In this document: positions 25,001 through 36,800 of the stretch, piece by piece | How positions within the stretch are numbered: position 1 is the first letter of the stretch | How the letters are laid out: every line of letters starts with the position of its first letter | Assembly: GCF_032854445.1 (NCBI RefSeq) | Contig: NC_088303.1 | Location: 25,957,265-26,021,264, forward strand | DNA length: 64,000 bases | Direction of reading: 5' to 3' | Origin: Liolophura sinensis | Taxonomy: Eukaryota; Mollusca; Polyplacophora; Chitonida; Chitonidae | Notes under the pieces: model-generated | Seen by the model: only the letters and a program-made list of their open reading frames with translations | The model's database searches: none | What the model was told of the DNA's origin: nothing | Made by a program: the position numbers and the translations under genes

Positions 25001-28000
25001 TTGGTCTCTTTCTGAAGCACAAAAAAGTCCTTTCCATGATACTTTAAATGCCAACAGTTAAGTTTTTCTGCTAAGAAATCAAACTTCACAAAAAAGTGTT
25101 AATAATCAGAATCAAGAAACATGCCCAACTTTGGGTGAAATAAATCAACTAACAAACTGTTCTATATGTGAGGCACAGATGTTTACCAAAAAACAAATGC
25201 TGCCTTGGTAGAAGACTAGAAGTCTGCAACAAACTTCATGTTAGGCCGAACAAAATGGTGGCAAAATTCATGACAATCGCCTTTCTGAGGCTCCTCATGT
25301 GTTTCAAAAACATGCCCCTGTTGGAGTGTTCTATTGTTTTGCATGGGTAATAATAAATTCATAGTTAATATGTGGGGGTCTCCGTGGCTCAGTTGGTTAG
25401 CATGCTAGCGCAGCGTAATGACCCACAAGCCTCTCACCAATGCGGTTGCTGTGAGTTCAAGTCCAGCTCATGCTGGCTTCCTCTACGGCCGTAAGTGGGA
25501 AGGTCTGCCAGCAACCTGCGGATGGTCGTGGGTTTCCCCCGGGCTGTGCCCGGTTTCCTCCCACCATAATGCTGGCCGCCGTCGTATAAGTGAAATATTC
25601 TTGAGTACGGCGTAAAACACCAATCAAATAAATAAAAAGTTAATATGCGCCTAGAGGATGAAGGTCACAAAACATCAGGAGTTGTTTCTCAGTGGTTTTT
25701 GAGCGTCACAGTGTTATTTATCCTGTAGTTACATTCCATGTTCCTCTGTGTGAGATTAGCTTGCCTTTACAGAGCAACGCTGCCCTCCACTTTCCCCAGT
25801 GTAGTAAACTGACAAAAACCTAAGAGTATTCGTGTGAGGAGGGATCTTACTTCTGTATACGGATAGACTGATCCTGATGCCCCTGTGTGGCAATCATCAC
25901 GTCTGCCTCATCCAAGACAAAGACATTGACCTTCTTCAGGTCAAGGACCTTGAACCTGATGCTCCAGTCCATCACTGTGCCCGGAGTGCCGATGATGATT
26001 TGCTCCTCTAACCTCTGGCCTTTGGACACTGGACAAAAAATAAACATAATCCATTGCTAATTAGTGTATTAAGAGTGACTATCAGTCCAGACATGCCGTA
26101 AATTTATGACCTTTAAAAATATTTGTTTATTTCCTTGGTGTTTTATGCTGTACTCAAGAATATCTCAATTAGTGTATTCTTCAACATGTTCCAATGTTTG
26201 CAAAGTGTTTATTCAAGTATATACCTGTTGTGAAGCCCTGAAATTGGCCAATCGAAAATCAAATTAAAAACAAGCTTAAATTGCACTGAAAGTTGCTCTT
26301 TCAAACACGAAAAGGTTGAGGAATTGGGGTAATATACAACGGCGGCCGGCGTTATGGTGGGGGAAACCCACGACCATCCCCAGGCTGCTGACTTTTTAAA
26401 ACAATGTGCTCAGCTGGAAAACACCAATAAAAAGAAGAAATGACAATAATACCACTCCCGCTATGTATTCTGTTCGTTCATTTGCCTGTAGTTTAACACT
26501 CCTTTCCAAATGGTCGTAGTCAAATCACATCCTTGCAGTTTCGAATATTGACATATTTACACTGCTGCCTCACTGGAACACTGTCCTGAAGACACCAGAC
26601 ATAACACCCTACCCAGTCACAATATGCTGACACCAAACCAACACCAGTAGAAAATCAATCACAGAAGTGCAAAACTTAAGGAATAACCACGTTCAGATTT
26701 GAACTCATGTCCCCTGTTTACAAGGGTGAAAATCTAATGTCTCTATCATTGCTGTAAAAAGAAAATAGTATGGTGATTCCATACATATTTCATAATTAAA
26801 ATAGTTTTATAAAAGTAAAACTAAAACTTAACACTTAAAATACATTCAATTCAACAACCATCAATAAAATGTGAAATAATTTTGAGTTAATATAACAGCT
26901 GAAGACATGCTTCAAAAACAATCGCAAAAAGTACAAAGGACCTTTACATAGATTTAAAAATACATTAAAGTCATTATAAACTTTAGACATTATTATTATT
27001 ATTTAGACCAATCAGTATAAAGCAGTTGCCTGTGATGGATCATCAAACCACATGAAGACTTACCTCTCTGTCCCCGTACAGCATAAGCTATTTTAACATC
27101 TGTCATGTGTTTTGCCATCTGCTCTGTCACCTGACCAATCTGCAGGGCAAGCTCGTATGTGGGGGCCAGGCACAAACACTGGTACAGAGAAGACAATTCA
27201 TTAAATAAATATCTACAGAGTAAGTTAATCTCAATGTGAGAAGGGGCCTCTGTGGCTCAGTCCGTTAGCGCGCTAGCGCAGCGTAGTGACCCAGAAGCAT
27301 CTCACCAATGCGGTCGCTGTGAGTTCAAGACCAGCTTATGCTGGCTTCCTCTCCGGTCGTAGTGGGAAGGTCTGCCAGCAACCTGCCGATGGTCGTGGGT
27401 TTCCCCCGGGCTCTGCTCGGTTTCCACCCACCATAATGCTGGCCACCGTCATATAAGTGAAATATTCTTGAGTACGGCGTAAAACAACAATCAAAAAAAA
27501 AAAAAAAAAAAAAAATCAATGTGAGAATTATACCCAGTTAACAAGGACAATGTTAAGTTCGTATAAATGTGGCTTTGATCCAGTTTGACGCTGCTCATGG
27601 GAATGCAAAGTGGGGGCATTTATTCCAGTTCAGTTGCCCCTGCTAGCGACGTGGTTTTAAATCGATTTCAGGTCTTGAACTGGTTCACCTGTGATGTATA
27701 ACTGGATTAAAATGACCCGGATACATATTTTCAGTATAAAGTTGCTACAACGAACGTGTACATGTTGTATAACTAATGATAAAACAGTCTAAATATTACA
27801 ATTCTGAATATGTACATGCTCATCCAACTTGGCCATTACAGTTTGATACAACATTTAAAAAAAACAAAAAAGACAAATTACATGATTATTCTATAAATTA
27901 ACCTGAGGGTGTTTCTGTGAGGCATCCACCCTGCTCAGCATGGTCAGAACAAAGGCTGCTGTTTTCCCAGTTCCACTCTGCGACTGAGCAATCATGTTAG

Positions 28001-31000
28001 CTGGACTGAAAACATTATTGAAAAATTATAACAAACAAATTCCTTATATATCATGCCGGTCATGCTAAGAGGTTGAGAAATAGACACTATCTCTTCAGCA
28101 CAGTGAAGACTGAATACAGTAAATGTTTTTAGAGTCAGAGGTGGAAATGATAACCCACAAAATGCAGACCCCTTGCCTGCACAAATCATGTGCGGCATGC
28201 CTAATTTTCTGTCTTCTGGCCACCATAAATTTATTATCAAATCTATTCATGCTTGTTGATTAGGTGTCAAAATTATCCACCGTATATGTTTGACAGATAT
28301 AACTGGAATGGCGACAATTGCCTCAAACAGACCAATGGGCAAACCAATGCACTCATCATAGCCTCGTTTTCATTAGTTTCATTTTTTCCACGCAGTCTGC
28401 TGAGTCCGTCAGTTTGGTCCTAAGGGAGATAATAAACACTTGTGTGCTCAATGTATGTATAAAATTAAAACTAGGACAGACAGCAGATTACTTCAAATGA
28501 TTAACATTAGGCAAGCTGGAGTATTTTCGATTTGTTGAATTGTTTAAGCTCACCTGCTTTACAGCAAATTCTCAACTTTGTAGGGGGTATACATACACAC
28601 TAACTTATAAAAAGCATGCATAATATTTTACTGACAATGGCAAGCCGAAGTTATTTTACTTAGTCACATACTACAACCAGCATCTGTAACTAATGTCTTT
28701 GGTTAAAGTTGCTTTTGTTTATAGTGATGTTTTCAATGCTCCATATAAGGCCCGTGTAATGATCAGTAGTTTTATAAATTATTTGTTCGTCCATTCAGGA
28801 TTATCACCTAAAGCAGGAACATTTTTTTGGACATTTTGTCCGCCCTTTTTCACCAATATACACTGTAATTGTAACAGATAAATAGTTTTTCCCACATGGT
28901 TAGTACACCCAATGGACAATATGTATGTCTATACTTTTCTGAAAAACTGACTTTCGCAATTTTCTGCTTTAAGCACTTCCAATTAATATGCCTTGAAAAA
29001 TAGAGGGATTACAGCAACCAAATGCACAGCTGACTGTTGAGTAGGCTATTTTTACTGCTAAATATCCTTAAAATATTTATTAATCACATTCATTATTAAA
29101 GACACAAGCACTAAATAGTGCCCTTTAAAGCTATTATTCACACCAAAAAGTGCCACTTTTGGAAAAATGCCAAATGCGCCGTTTTGTCTGAAGCTAGGAG
29201 TCTGAGACACAAAAGGTGGAGTGGGTCATCAATTCCACCTTTCACATGAAAATATTTATGATATTCAACCTTCACTGTGCAATATTCTATTTATTACTTA
29301 CATTTTGACAATATCAAGATTTATTTTATCTGAACAAGTTTAAGTCATGTTTTTAGGCAAAAGCCTCCACAACTTTGTGTATGCAGCATGTTAATGTTGA
29401 CTGAACTTGTATTATGACCTCATCCTATTAAGCTTGTACTGGAATGTCGTCAAACAAAATGTTTCTTTTTTAAATATCAAAGTGATGTCTAACGGAGTGA
29501 AAAATCATCTTTATCAGCAAAGGAAATCCTGACATTTCACCTTCATATAAATAATAAAATACCATATACCTTGTTCATTTGTTTTTGACTATTGTGCCTA
29601 AAATTTAGTTTCACTCATGAATTATTCGCATTTACTCTTTAATCCAATATTCGTTGCAACTTACGGATCTGCCAATAGTGTCGGTAAAGCGGTTTCCTGG
29701 ATCTTGGATGGAGCATTAAATCCCATGTCATAGACCCCCTTCAACAACTCAGGTTTACTGGAAATATAATGAAACTTGTACATTAAACCCACTTCATATA
29801 TACCCGCTTCACCAACCCCAGTTTACAGAAAGTATAATAGGAGTTGTAAAGTGGATGAAATCCTGTTAATGCCTTCAACTGAGTGCCTTTGTCAACACTT
29901 TTGGCATAACACTAAAATAATATTTTAAAATAGTTATGCCTGACAGTATTTAGTAGGCAGAAAGTTTTAATCTTGAAAGAGTATACATGACAAATGTCTA
30001 GCCTGATCAGTTATATACTATAAATACAATAACCAAAAATACTCACAGATTCAGGGCCTCAAAACTTTTGACAGAGTACAGCGGTGAGCTGGGGTCTTTT
30101 CTCATAACCTCTATGTCATTTTTGTTAGTGACCAGTTTTGACCGCAGCAGTTTTCTCAAAAGAGATGCTTCTTCCTCAGTTGGGGCTTGAATAAACAACA
30201 ACAAGAACAACGTCATTATCGCCTCCACCACTGAATAGCAAGCATGTTAAATATCAAAGACAGGGCTTGATCAATCTCTCACAGGTTTATTCTTAAGAGA
30301 ATATTTAGGTTGTGATGAGAAGCAGTGATAAAAAACCTTGGGACTATATAATGAAGTAGAAAACCAGTCACCCTGACCACGCCACAAAGTTTCTCATCAA
30401 AATGCTCATAACAGGTTTGGTGAAGCTGAAGCTGGCAACATCTTCTGTGCAATTTATTCACCTCAAAAATTTGACTTTCAGACAAAACTGCATTTGTTCA
30501 ATTGGCCAATTTCAAGGCTTCACAAAAATTAAAGTTTTATCATTCCACGCAAAATAATGCCCCAAAGAATGTGCTTAAATAAACACCTTGAAAACATGCA
30601 AAAAGGATGAACAATTACAGAATGTTTTAGAACAGATAATGATGTGATTACATAATCTGTAGGACAGCCCATGGGCATTACTGGCATTGCCCAATATTGT
30701 ACAACAACATTCTCTGTGTGGAAGAGTGTACCCATTGTAGTATATCAGTATACTGTTTCTATTAGGCTACCATATATACTTGTATCTGTAAAATATGGCT
30801 AATTTTCTGGTCTTGGAAAAAGTTCCCAAAAGACATGATGATAAATGTGAACCCCAAGAACTCTGTCATCGTTTACAATAGTTGGCACAGTAATACTATT
30901 AACAATAATATTAGTTGGCATAATAATATCCTTCAAAGAGTGACGTTTACCCTTTTCACCATCCTGTGCTTTTCCATCTGTTGAAGCGACATCTCCAACG

Positions 31001-31378
31001 CCGTTCACTGTTGCAGCAGCACCTCCTGCTTCTGCTCGCTTTATCTGCAAATCTTTCACCTGAAAATGAAAATAATATTCATGAACATACGTTCATTTAT
31101 TTACCAGATTATGTTTTACACAGAACTCTAGAAATTTCACACATATGACTGCTGTCGGGTGTATGCTTCCAGCAATTCATCCACCAGTCCATGATAAACG
31201 TTATAAATTGATACAAAGGTTACAATACAGTAAACCACCATAAAAACTTTTAAAACCTTGCATGTATGCTTTTCTTTTAGACTGTGACGTTTGCTGGACT
31301 TACCTGTTTGGCAATGGCCTCTGTGTTTCTTTGAATAGTCTGCTCCTGTTTATCCACTTGATCGGCCCAGTCTGCCAT
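21736..31378 (-). CDS. DDX19: DEAD-box ATP-dependent RNA helicase DDX19 (Dbp5 family), 11 coding exons
   Basis: Joined exons (minus): 31378-31304, 31059-30951, 30185-30047, 29757-29665, 28005-27903, 27178-27064, 26028-25851, 24254-24017, 23707-23545, 22802-22611, 21797-21736. All junctions are GT-AG and phases agree, giving 488 aa (human DDX19B 479). Visible motifs: Q motif GFNAPSKIQ (about 120-128), Walker [11 protein letters not shown] (145-154), PTYELA (179-184), TPGT (226-229), DEAD (251-254), SAT (283-285), IFCH (347-350), TTNVSARG (398-405) and HRIGRTGR (434-441). The family remodels mRNPs at the cytoplasmic face of the nuclear pore, stimulated by Gle1 and IP6, during mRNA export, and also acts in translation termination. 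All catalytic residues are present, so it should be active. DDX25 is a vertebrate paralogue, so the pre-duplication name fits. The start is the only ATG ahead of the N-terminal extension in exon 1. Confidence 0.95.
21987..22021. repeat. Poly-T tract in the last DDX19 intron
   Basis: A run of about 28 T residues. Homopolymer, likely length-polymorphic. Confidence 0.8.
22611..22802 (-). CDS. DDX19: DDX19 coding exon 10
   Basis: Carries GIDVEQ and motif VI (HRIGRTGR). Reading through the donor (G|gtaact) would give a stop after two codons, but the spliced frame continues in the next exon. Confidence 0.94.
22880..23507. repeat. Complex tandem repeat in DDX19 intron 9 (109-bp unit with about 65-bp subunit)
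   Basis: The 'gctaggcatacatcctgac' word recurs at 23081, 23255 and 23364 (spacings 174 and 109). The units mix 'gcatacacccttgtagtt', 'gccaaataccttagcatta' and 'aacaggcatacacccgcc' blocks. The flanks 'gtcaccattaac..aattcacaaagc' occur at both ends (about 22988 and 23473), showing duplication of about 480 bp. It starts about 40 nt downstream of the exon 9 donor on the minus strand. Confidence 0.85.
23545..23707 (-). CDS. DDX19: DDX19 coding exon 9
   Basis: Encodes TRKTASWL to TTNVSARG (motif V). Donor AGAG|gtaaca. A complex tandem repeat begins about 40 nt into the following intron. Confidence 0.95.
23762..23866 (+). mobile_element. SINE family A, 3' fragment
   Basis: Contains 'ctgtggatggttgtggctctgcc', 'cataatgctagctgtcgcc'-like sequence and a diverged tail ending aaataaataaat. 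In DDX19 intron 8. Confidence 0.65.
24017..24254 (-). CDS. DDX19: DDX19 coding exon 8
   Basis: Carries motif III (SAT), the inter-domain linker and motif IV (MIFCH), leading into RecA domain 2. Confidence 0.95.
25374..25638 (+). mobile_element. SINE family A, full length
   Basis: A clean copy. The tRNA-like head has A-box tggctcagttgg (about 25385) and B-box gagttcaagtcc (about 25452). A central block and the tail gagtacggcgtaaaacacc with (AATA)n follow. In DDX19 intron 7, opposite to the gene. Confidence 0.93.
25851..26028 (-). CDS. DDX19: DDX19 coding exon 7
   Basis: Carries motif Ib (TPGT) and the DEAD box ([10 protein letters not shown]). Confidence 0.95.
26127..26395 (-). mobile_element. 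SINE family A fragments, interrupted
   Basis: Tail part at about 26127-26165 and the 'acggcggccggcgttatggtgg' part at about 26338-26395, separated by unrelated sequence. Probably an old copy split by an insertion or rearrangement. Confidence 0.5.
26545..26660 (-). mobile_element. SINE family B fragment
   Basis: Shares 'cctgaagacaccagacataaca', 'acccagtcacaatatgctgaca' and 'ccaacc' with the minus-strand family B copies at 49.9 kb and 60.7 kb. Confidence 0.55.
27064..27178 (-). CDS. DDX19: DDX19 coding exon 6
   Basis: Carries motif Ia (PTYELA) and AYAVRG. Ends in phase 1 at AGAG|gtaagt. Confidence 0.93.
27243..27517 (+). mobile_element. SINE family A, full length with a poly-A end
   Basis: Complete head (tggctcagtccgttagcgcg), B-box region, central block and tail gagtacggcgtaaaac. 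It ends in about 24 A residues instead of the usual AATAAATAA. In DDX19 intron 5. Confidence 0.92.
27903..28005 (-). CDS. DDX19: DDX19 coding exon 5
   Basis: Carries the Walker A motif (SGTGKT). The frame fixes the acceptor at ttttcag|TCCAGC rather than the alternative CAG 5 nt further on. Confidence 0.93.
29665..29757 (-). CDS. DDX19: DDX19 coding exon 4
   Basis: Carries the Q motif (GFNAPSKIQ) that recognises adenine. Donor CC|gtaagt. Confidence 0.93.
30047..30185 (-). CDS. DDX19: DDX19 coding exon 3
   Basis: Encodes the autoregulatory N-terminal helix region and the conserved [17 protein letters not shown] segment just before the helicase core. Confidence 0.9.
30951..31059 (-). CDS. DDX19: DDX19 coding exon 2
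   Basis: Encodes the variable, Ala/Gly-rich N-terminal linker (about residues 26-61). Acceptor ttcag, donor AAGG|gtaaac, ends in phase 1. Confidence 0.85.
31304..31378 (-). CDS. DDX19: DDX19 coding exon 1
   Basis: Starts at the ATG (31378-31376) and encodes 25 residues (MADWADQ...). Donor CAG|gtaagt. An acceptor (ctcag) at 31398-31397 shows that this exon carries only a few nt of 5'UTR, so a non-coding first exon should lie upstream. Confidence 0.85.
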
Positions 31379-32135
31379 ATCTGGATTTTGGCAAATCTGA
31401 GAAAATAAAAACACATCATCAAACTACTTCATATCTGTCCATTTCTTTTTTGCATTTGCCTCTTCCTCAAGTACAGTAATGCAACAATAAGCCAAATACT
31501 GTGTTTAAACTAAAAAAAGAAAAATATGTTTACATGTATTTTGGTTATACGGTGCAATTTTAGCCCTTTGAACTTCCAGAGCAGAGTCTGGGGCTGAAGC
31601 GAGTGTTCCACAAAGCACTTCACAACACAAAAGTTATCATTAAATAGACCAGTGGCTGTTTGCAAAAGCAACTGTAGGCTAAGTTGATTGTAACTACCAT
31701 GGTAACACATGTTAAAAACATATGTTGGTATGGTAGCTGCAGCCAACTTAACCTACAAAGGCTTTGTACAAGAGGCTCCAGAAGAGAAAAAAAGCAAGAA
31801 ATAAACACAAGATTATAAGACAAATCAGCATTTCAGGAGTTTCGCCAAATCAAGCAGGTTTGGACAAGATAAGGTGGGATTCTCACAAACTAACACAGCC
31901 AAAAGGTCGGATTTTATGGTTGGTATTCTGTCGTAATTTTTTGGACGTCAAAGAATGCATAACTAATGATATTCAGCTGACAACCTTGATATGAACAGTC
32001 ATGGTTACAAACAAGTAACTCTGATTTGAGTTGCAGCCACCAAAATTATAATCATAAAGGAGATGTAACCCCAAAAAGAGATATTTTGTGTAATTTCCTC
32101 AAATAAAAGTAATGCCTAACACTACATTCACAATT

Positions 32136-32424
32136 GTGAGTGAGTGAGTGCTTGGGCTTTAACATTGTACTTTACAATTTTTCAGTCATATAACGACAAA
32201 GGAGTCTTTTACCTATTGCTGCTTCACTGAGACGACTTACCAAAGGCAAGTAAGCCGTCCTGCGTGAGCAATTATACTGATGCGGTTCAGCCAGTCATTG
32301 CACTATTCCCTTCATGCTTACAACTTCCTCTTTTCAGGTCTTAGGTGTGCCTTGATCCAGGATTGACCCTGGATCTATCGCCTCCCAAAGCAGACGCTCT
32401 ACCAATTGTGCTATCAGGGCTGGG
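32136..32424 (-). mobile_element. SINE family B, near full length
   Basis: On the minus strand it runs from a tRNA-like head (B-box-like region near 32345-32410, gcacaattggtagagcgtc) through 'gtaagccgtctcagtgaagc' to the tail 'tgttaaagcccaagcactca'. Lies in the 5' intron of DDX19. Confidence 0.8.
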
Positions 32425-33169
32425 CACACAATTTTGAAATCAGGTATTTGGCTCTTCATAGGTCTTGCCATTTCACACATGATTTAATGAGACAAAGGGT
32501 GGGAGCTCTTGCAAAATAATGCAGCTAAAAGACATGATTTTACAGAAGTTGTTTGAATACACATCTTGTGCAGTCGGGTCTGTTGGCTCATCAGTGCCGC
32601 TAGCAGCTACAACTGCCTCATGTCTATTAGCCAAACTGACCCTCTATACGGAGAGCTACGACATATCTGACAAAGGCATGTAACTGCAACAGGTTTTTAA
32701 ATGGTGCGAGCTCTGACATTGGTTTGGGGGCCATCCTCAGGGGAATATTCTTTAACCATATTAAACGTCAGAGCAATCTCGGAGTAACACTCTACCTGAA
32801 TTATTAAGCCATTGTTTCACCACAACAAAAATGTTTGAAGTCCTGATAATCATATTTGATAATCCTATTTATTCTCCAGCATAGTCTGCTGAAGGAGTGA
32901 AACAAGCCAGTTTCTTAGTCTGTGTCCCAGTGCATTTAAACCTAAAATCTAGGCGGCTGAGACTCTGAGCTGCCTTACATCGAAGTTATAACGACATATC
33001 GCCACATGCTGGATGGTGTTGTTGTTGCCTCTACTTATTTCCCAGATGTGGAGGACTGACTCATTTCTTTTCGGTTTGGGCCATTTCTCGTTGTGACTTC
33101 ATCAAATTTCTGAGCATATATTTCAGTCAAAGAATAAAAAAAGAGAAATACATTTCCTAGGAACATACC

Positions 33170-33709
33170 TTTGGATAAATTCTCCAATTCTCCCCAAAAC
33201 TTTTATAGAACTTACAAACTGCGTCTTCGAATTCTGTATACACGATACCGGTTTTCCCCTTCCAGTTTCGCGATTAAATAGTTTCGTAGCTCGAAAGTAC
33301 TTGTTCTTCTTTTAAACTACTTATAAATCAGTTTGTATTGCCATCACTTGGTTTATGAACAAAACAATTATTTTTTCCTGCAACAGTAAAAATTTTTTCC
33401 CAAAAATTCTCATTTTTATTTAAAATATAACAATCATGTTTGTGCGTATTGACGGCTGTGTCACCTTTTAAGGGCAGATAACTGTGGGAGAGCGATTCGA
33501 TGATGAAGATGCCGGTTGTCACCTTCGCTCTTCGCCGGGGCTAATTTGTTAGACAGCATCGTTTGAAACCTTCATTATTCCATCAGGTCTTTGGTGAAAT
33601 CTGTTTCGGAGCATTTGATAGGGTATTGCCGGTTTTGTATTGACAAACGTCATACACAAAGAATTATTTGGGTTCAGTAGGATTGTTAGTTTAGACCCCA
33701 TTTTCCGTC
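33170..33709. promoter_or_regulatory. Probable bidirectional promoter, DDX19 (minus) and DNAJC16 (plus)
   Basis: The two conserved genes are head-to-head. A good donor on the minus strand (AAAG|gtatgt, 33168-33163) suggests that the DDX19 non-coding first exon ends at 33169, while the DNAJC16 ATG is at 33710. That leaves about 540 bp for both first exons and a shared promoter. No TATA box is evident at a convincing distance. Transcription start sites are inferred, not seen. Confidence 0.55.
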
Positions 33710-33879
33710 ATGATTACGGTAAAATTTGTACCGGACGTACCTCTTCTCAGTTTTTGTGCCGTGATTTTTCTGATTGCAAACAGCGTAGTGGCAGAAGACC
33801 TCTACGAGGTTCTTGGAGTTTCAAGATCAGCCACACAACAGGAGATCAAGAAAGCATACAAAAATTTAGCCAAGGAATG
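33710..33879 (+). CDS. DNAJC16: DNAJC16 coding exon 1
   Basis: Signal peptide and the first half of the J domain ([20 protein letters not shown]). Donor TG|gtgagc splits the Trp codon of W-HPD. Confidence 0.95.
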
Positions 33880-36800
33880 GTGAGCCTATGCTATTAATAA
33901 TATTATTGCTTGTAACCACCATTTAATCTTGAAACTGTGAAATGTGTCCACACCCCACACTCCCAGGGGTTTCCTAACCTCCAACCTGGACAATAGTCCT
34001 TCCTGGAGATATTTGGCGATTTGATAGACGATGGCCGGCGTCCAACAGATTTGTCAAATATATACATGCATCTCCACAACAGACAATTTAGGTAATGGAC
34101 TACTGGTACCGATTCTTACTGTTTTGTCAGCGGTTTTATGTCATAAGTTTTGTTAAGTACCTGGTGAAGGTCAATGGTTTAGTCTGGGCATTCTGGTTTC
34201 TTCCATCCATAAACCTTATCACCATCATGTAAGTGTAAAATTTTTAAACGCCAATAAATTAATCATTCTACTGTCTTCTTTAGAATGAAGAGGCGGCATA
34301 TTATCAGTCCCAGAGATGGCTTTAGTATGAAACAGGATTGTACTTCAAAATATGCAATGCAGCAGTTTCTGCTGTGATGTTGTTATGTCTATAATGTGAC
34401 GTCATCATCAGGAGCTGAAAAAGGGATGTTTTACTTCAAATGAAAGATGACCTTCTGTCAGGCATTTTGCCACGTGCATTTAACAATGTGTCAGTTGTGA
34501 ACACATTGCAATATCTTTTCTATCCAGTTGCAATTCTGGATGCCAAGAGGTCAAAAAATATTAATCTTCAACAGACAATTTAATGTGAACAGTTTTGTTA
34601 CAAACTAGATACTCTGATTTGAGTCATGCAGCCACTAGAGTTACAATGCAGAAGGAGATGCTTTTGCATTTCACTGGTTGTAGGACATTGTTTTCTGGTA
34701 CTTACCACTAAAAAAAATCTTAGACAAGCTCACATTTTTGCTATATCACTTTCTCTCAATACATGTAAGACTTAGTAGATCACAAGCATTGCTTGTACCA
34801 GTGGGAGAGTTTGTCAACACTAGTTTTAAAAGAATTTGAGAACTGATGAAAATCATGGAGGTAAGTAAGATCTGAATAAGAGTACAGAAGCAGTTTTCAG
34901 TTGTATTACGAGGGTTACCTGTATGCTAAAAAAAAATCTGAAAAGACTGCACACAGCTTTTGTGAACAGTTCCAGTAAGTGCTCTTCTAGTTTAATTACC
35001 GTTGTGTATGTAAATATCCAGGAGGGAAAATCATCCTGGAGAGAAAATTATCCAGGAGGGAAATAGACAAGTGGAGAAAATGTTCGGCGGAGGGAGTGGG
35101 GAAATATCATTACTTTTTTTTTCAGCACTATATCTGATTGTTAAAGTTTACTTAAATTTTTTATAACTATTTTATTCAAAACCATACTCATCAAGACTAC
35201 TCTTTATTCTCCAAAATAAACTGACATTGTTTTCAAAACATTTACGAAAGTAATATCTTGATGACCTGAATTTTATTTTTACTAAAAAATCTTTTCTTGA
35301 TGTTTACTGTTGTTTAACTGTTGTAATATTCCTAGTGATAAGAAAGACCATAGAAGTATTGTGAAATTTCATGCATGTGAATGAAGCTGATTTTTTATTT
35401 TTATCTAGGCATCCTGACAAAAACAAAGATCCAGATGCTACAGCTATATTCACCAAAATTAATGAAGCTTATGAGGTGAGAGTTAAGTGGAGGATTCCTT
35501 GGACTGCTGCACCCTTTGTTCATTTAACTCATTTAACATGATATACTGCTTTCAAATTAAGACACTTGACCCAAACATGAACCCCAAGTGTATAAATGAG
35601 GACGATTTGCCTTGAAGGCAATTCGTAGCACTATTCACGTGTGTGCAAGTTTTGAGTGACTTTTTTTCAATGTTAACTAAAATAAGATATTCACAAGTGT
35701 GTTACATTTCAAGAATCATTGACAAACGTCAGCTGTCAATCCAAATAATTTGACCAGTATCAAATAAATTAAAGGAAAAACAAATATTGCTGACGTTGGT
35801 CTCTTATCTTTCAAGTTGGTTGGCAAGCTTATAGTTACACCTTGTGGTGCTTTTTATTATTTGTCTTAAAATCTGAAACCTTCAAGTTTCAGTTGTCTCC
35901 AAGCATTATACAGTTTACAACCCTTATCTTTTTAACCACGTAGACTTTGGGTGAGCCTGAGAGGCGGCACCAATATGATCACTATGGCTACACCACGGCG
36001 CAGGAGCCCAACCGACAGCACCAACATCACGGGGACTTTGGCTTTTTCAATCAAGGGCCATTTGGAGGGTTTAAGTTTCACTTCCGTGGGGCGGAAGCTA
36101 TTTTTGATAAATACCTTCTGACTTTAAGGTTCGCACCATTTTTGTCCTTTTTTCACCATTAATATCTGTTTTTTCCCCTGTCTATGCTTCGCCATAAAGC
36201 TTTACGTTGGCAAGGTTATGTGTAGTAATTTTGACTGTTGTTTACAACATGTATAACAATATCATCCATAAAGCCCACTTTTCACTGAGAAACATTTATC
36301 AACATTTATGCCTATGTGGCCCAGTTGGTTAGTGTGCTAGCACAGCGTAATGACCCAGGAGCCTCTCACCAATGTGGTCGTTGTGAGTTCAAGTCCAGCT
36401 CATGCTGGCTTCCTCTCTGGCTGTACATGGGAAGGTCTTGCAGCAACCTGCGGATGGTTGTGGGTTTCCCCCATGCTCTGCCCCATTTCTTCCCACCACA
36501 AATCTGGCCACCGCCGTATAAGTGAAATATTCTTCAGTATGGCATAAAACACCAATCAAATAAATAAATAAATAAATATGTCAGTAACCCCCCCCCCCCC
36601 CCCCCCAAAAAAAGGTATTTTTTAAATACAACTTTAAAAGGTCTTTCTGATGATGCTTACAAATATTTTCCCTTCAGTTTTGTATTCTGAAGGGCTTTGT
36701 CTCTAACTGCCAAATGAGGCCTTACACTGTATATACATATTGACATTTCTGTATTTTCCAGAGCATACGAAACTAGAGTTTTTCCGGACAGTCACAAGCG

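Noticed and set aside
25374..25470. tRNA genes at SINE heads (also at 27243, 36307, 38370, 42845 and 53353)
   Set aside because: A- and B-box words are present, but the sequences do not fold into a cloverleaf with a paired acceptor stem and always continue into a SINE body and tail.
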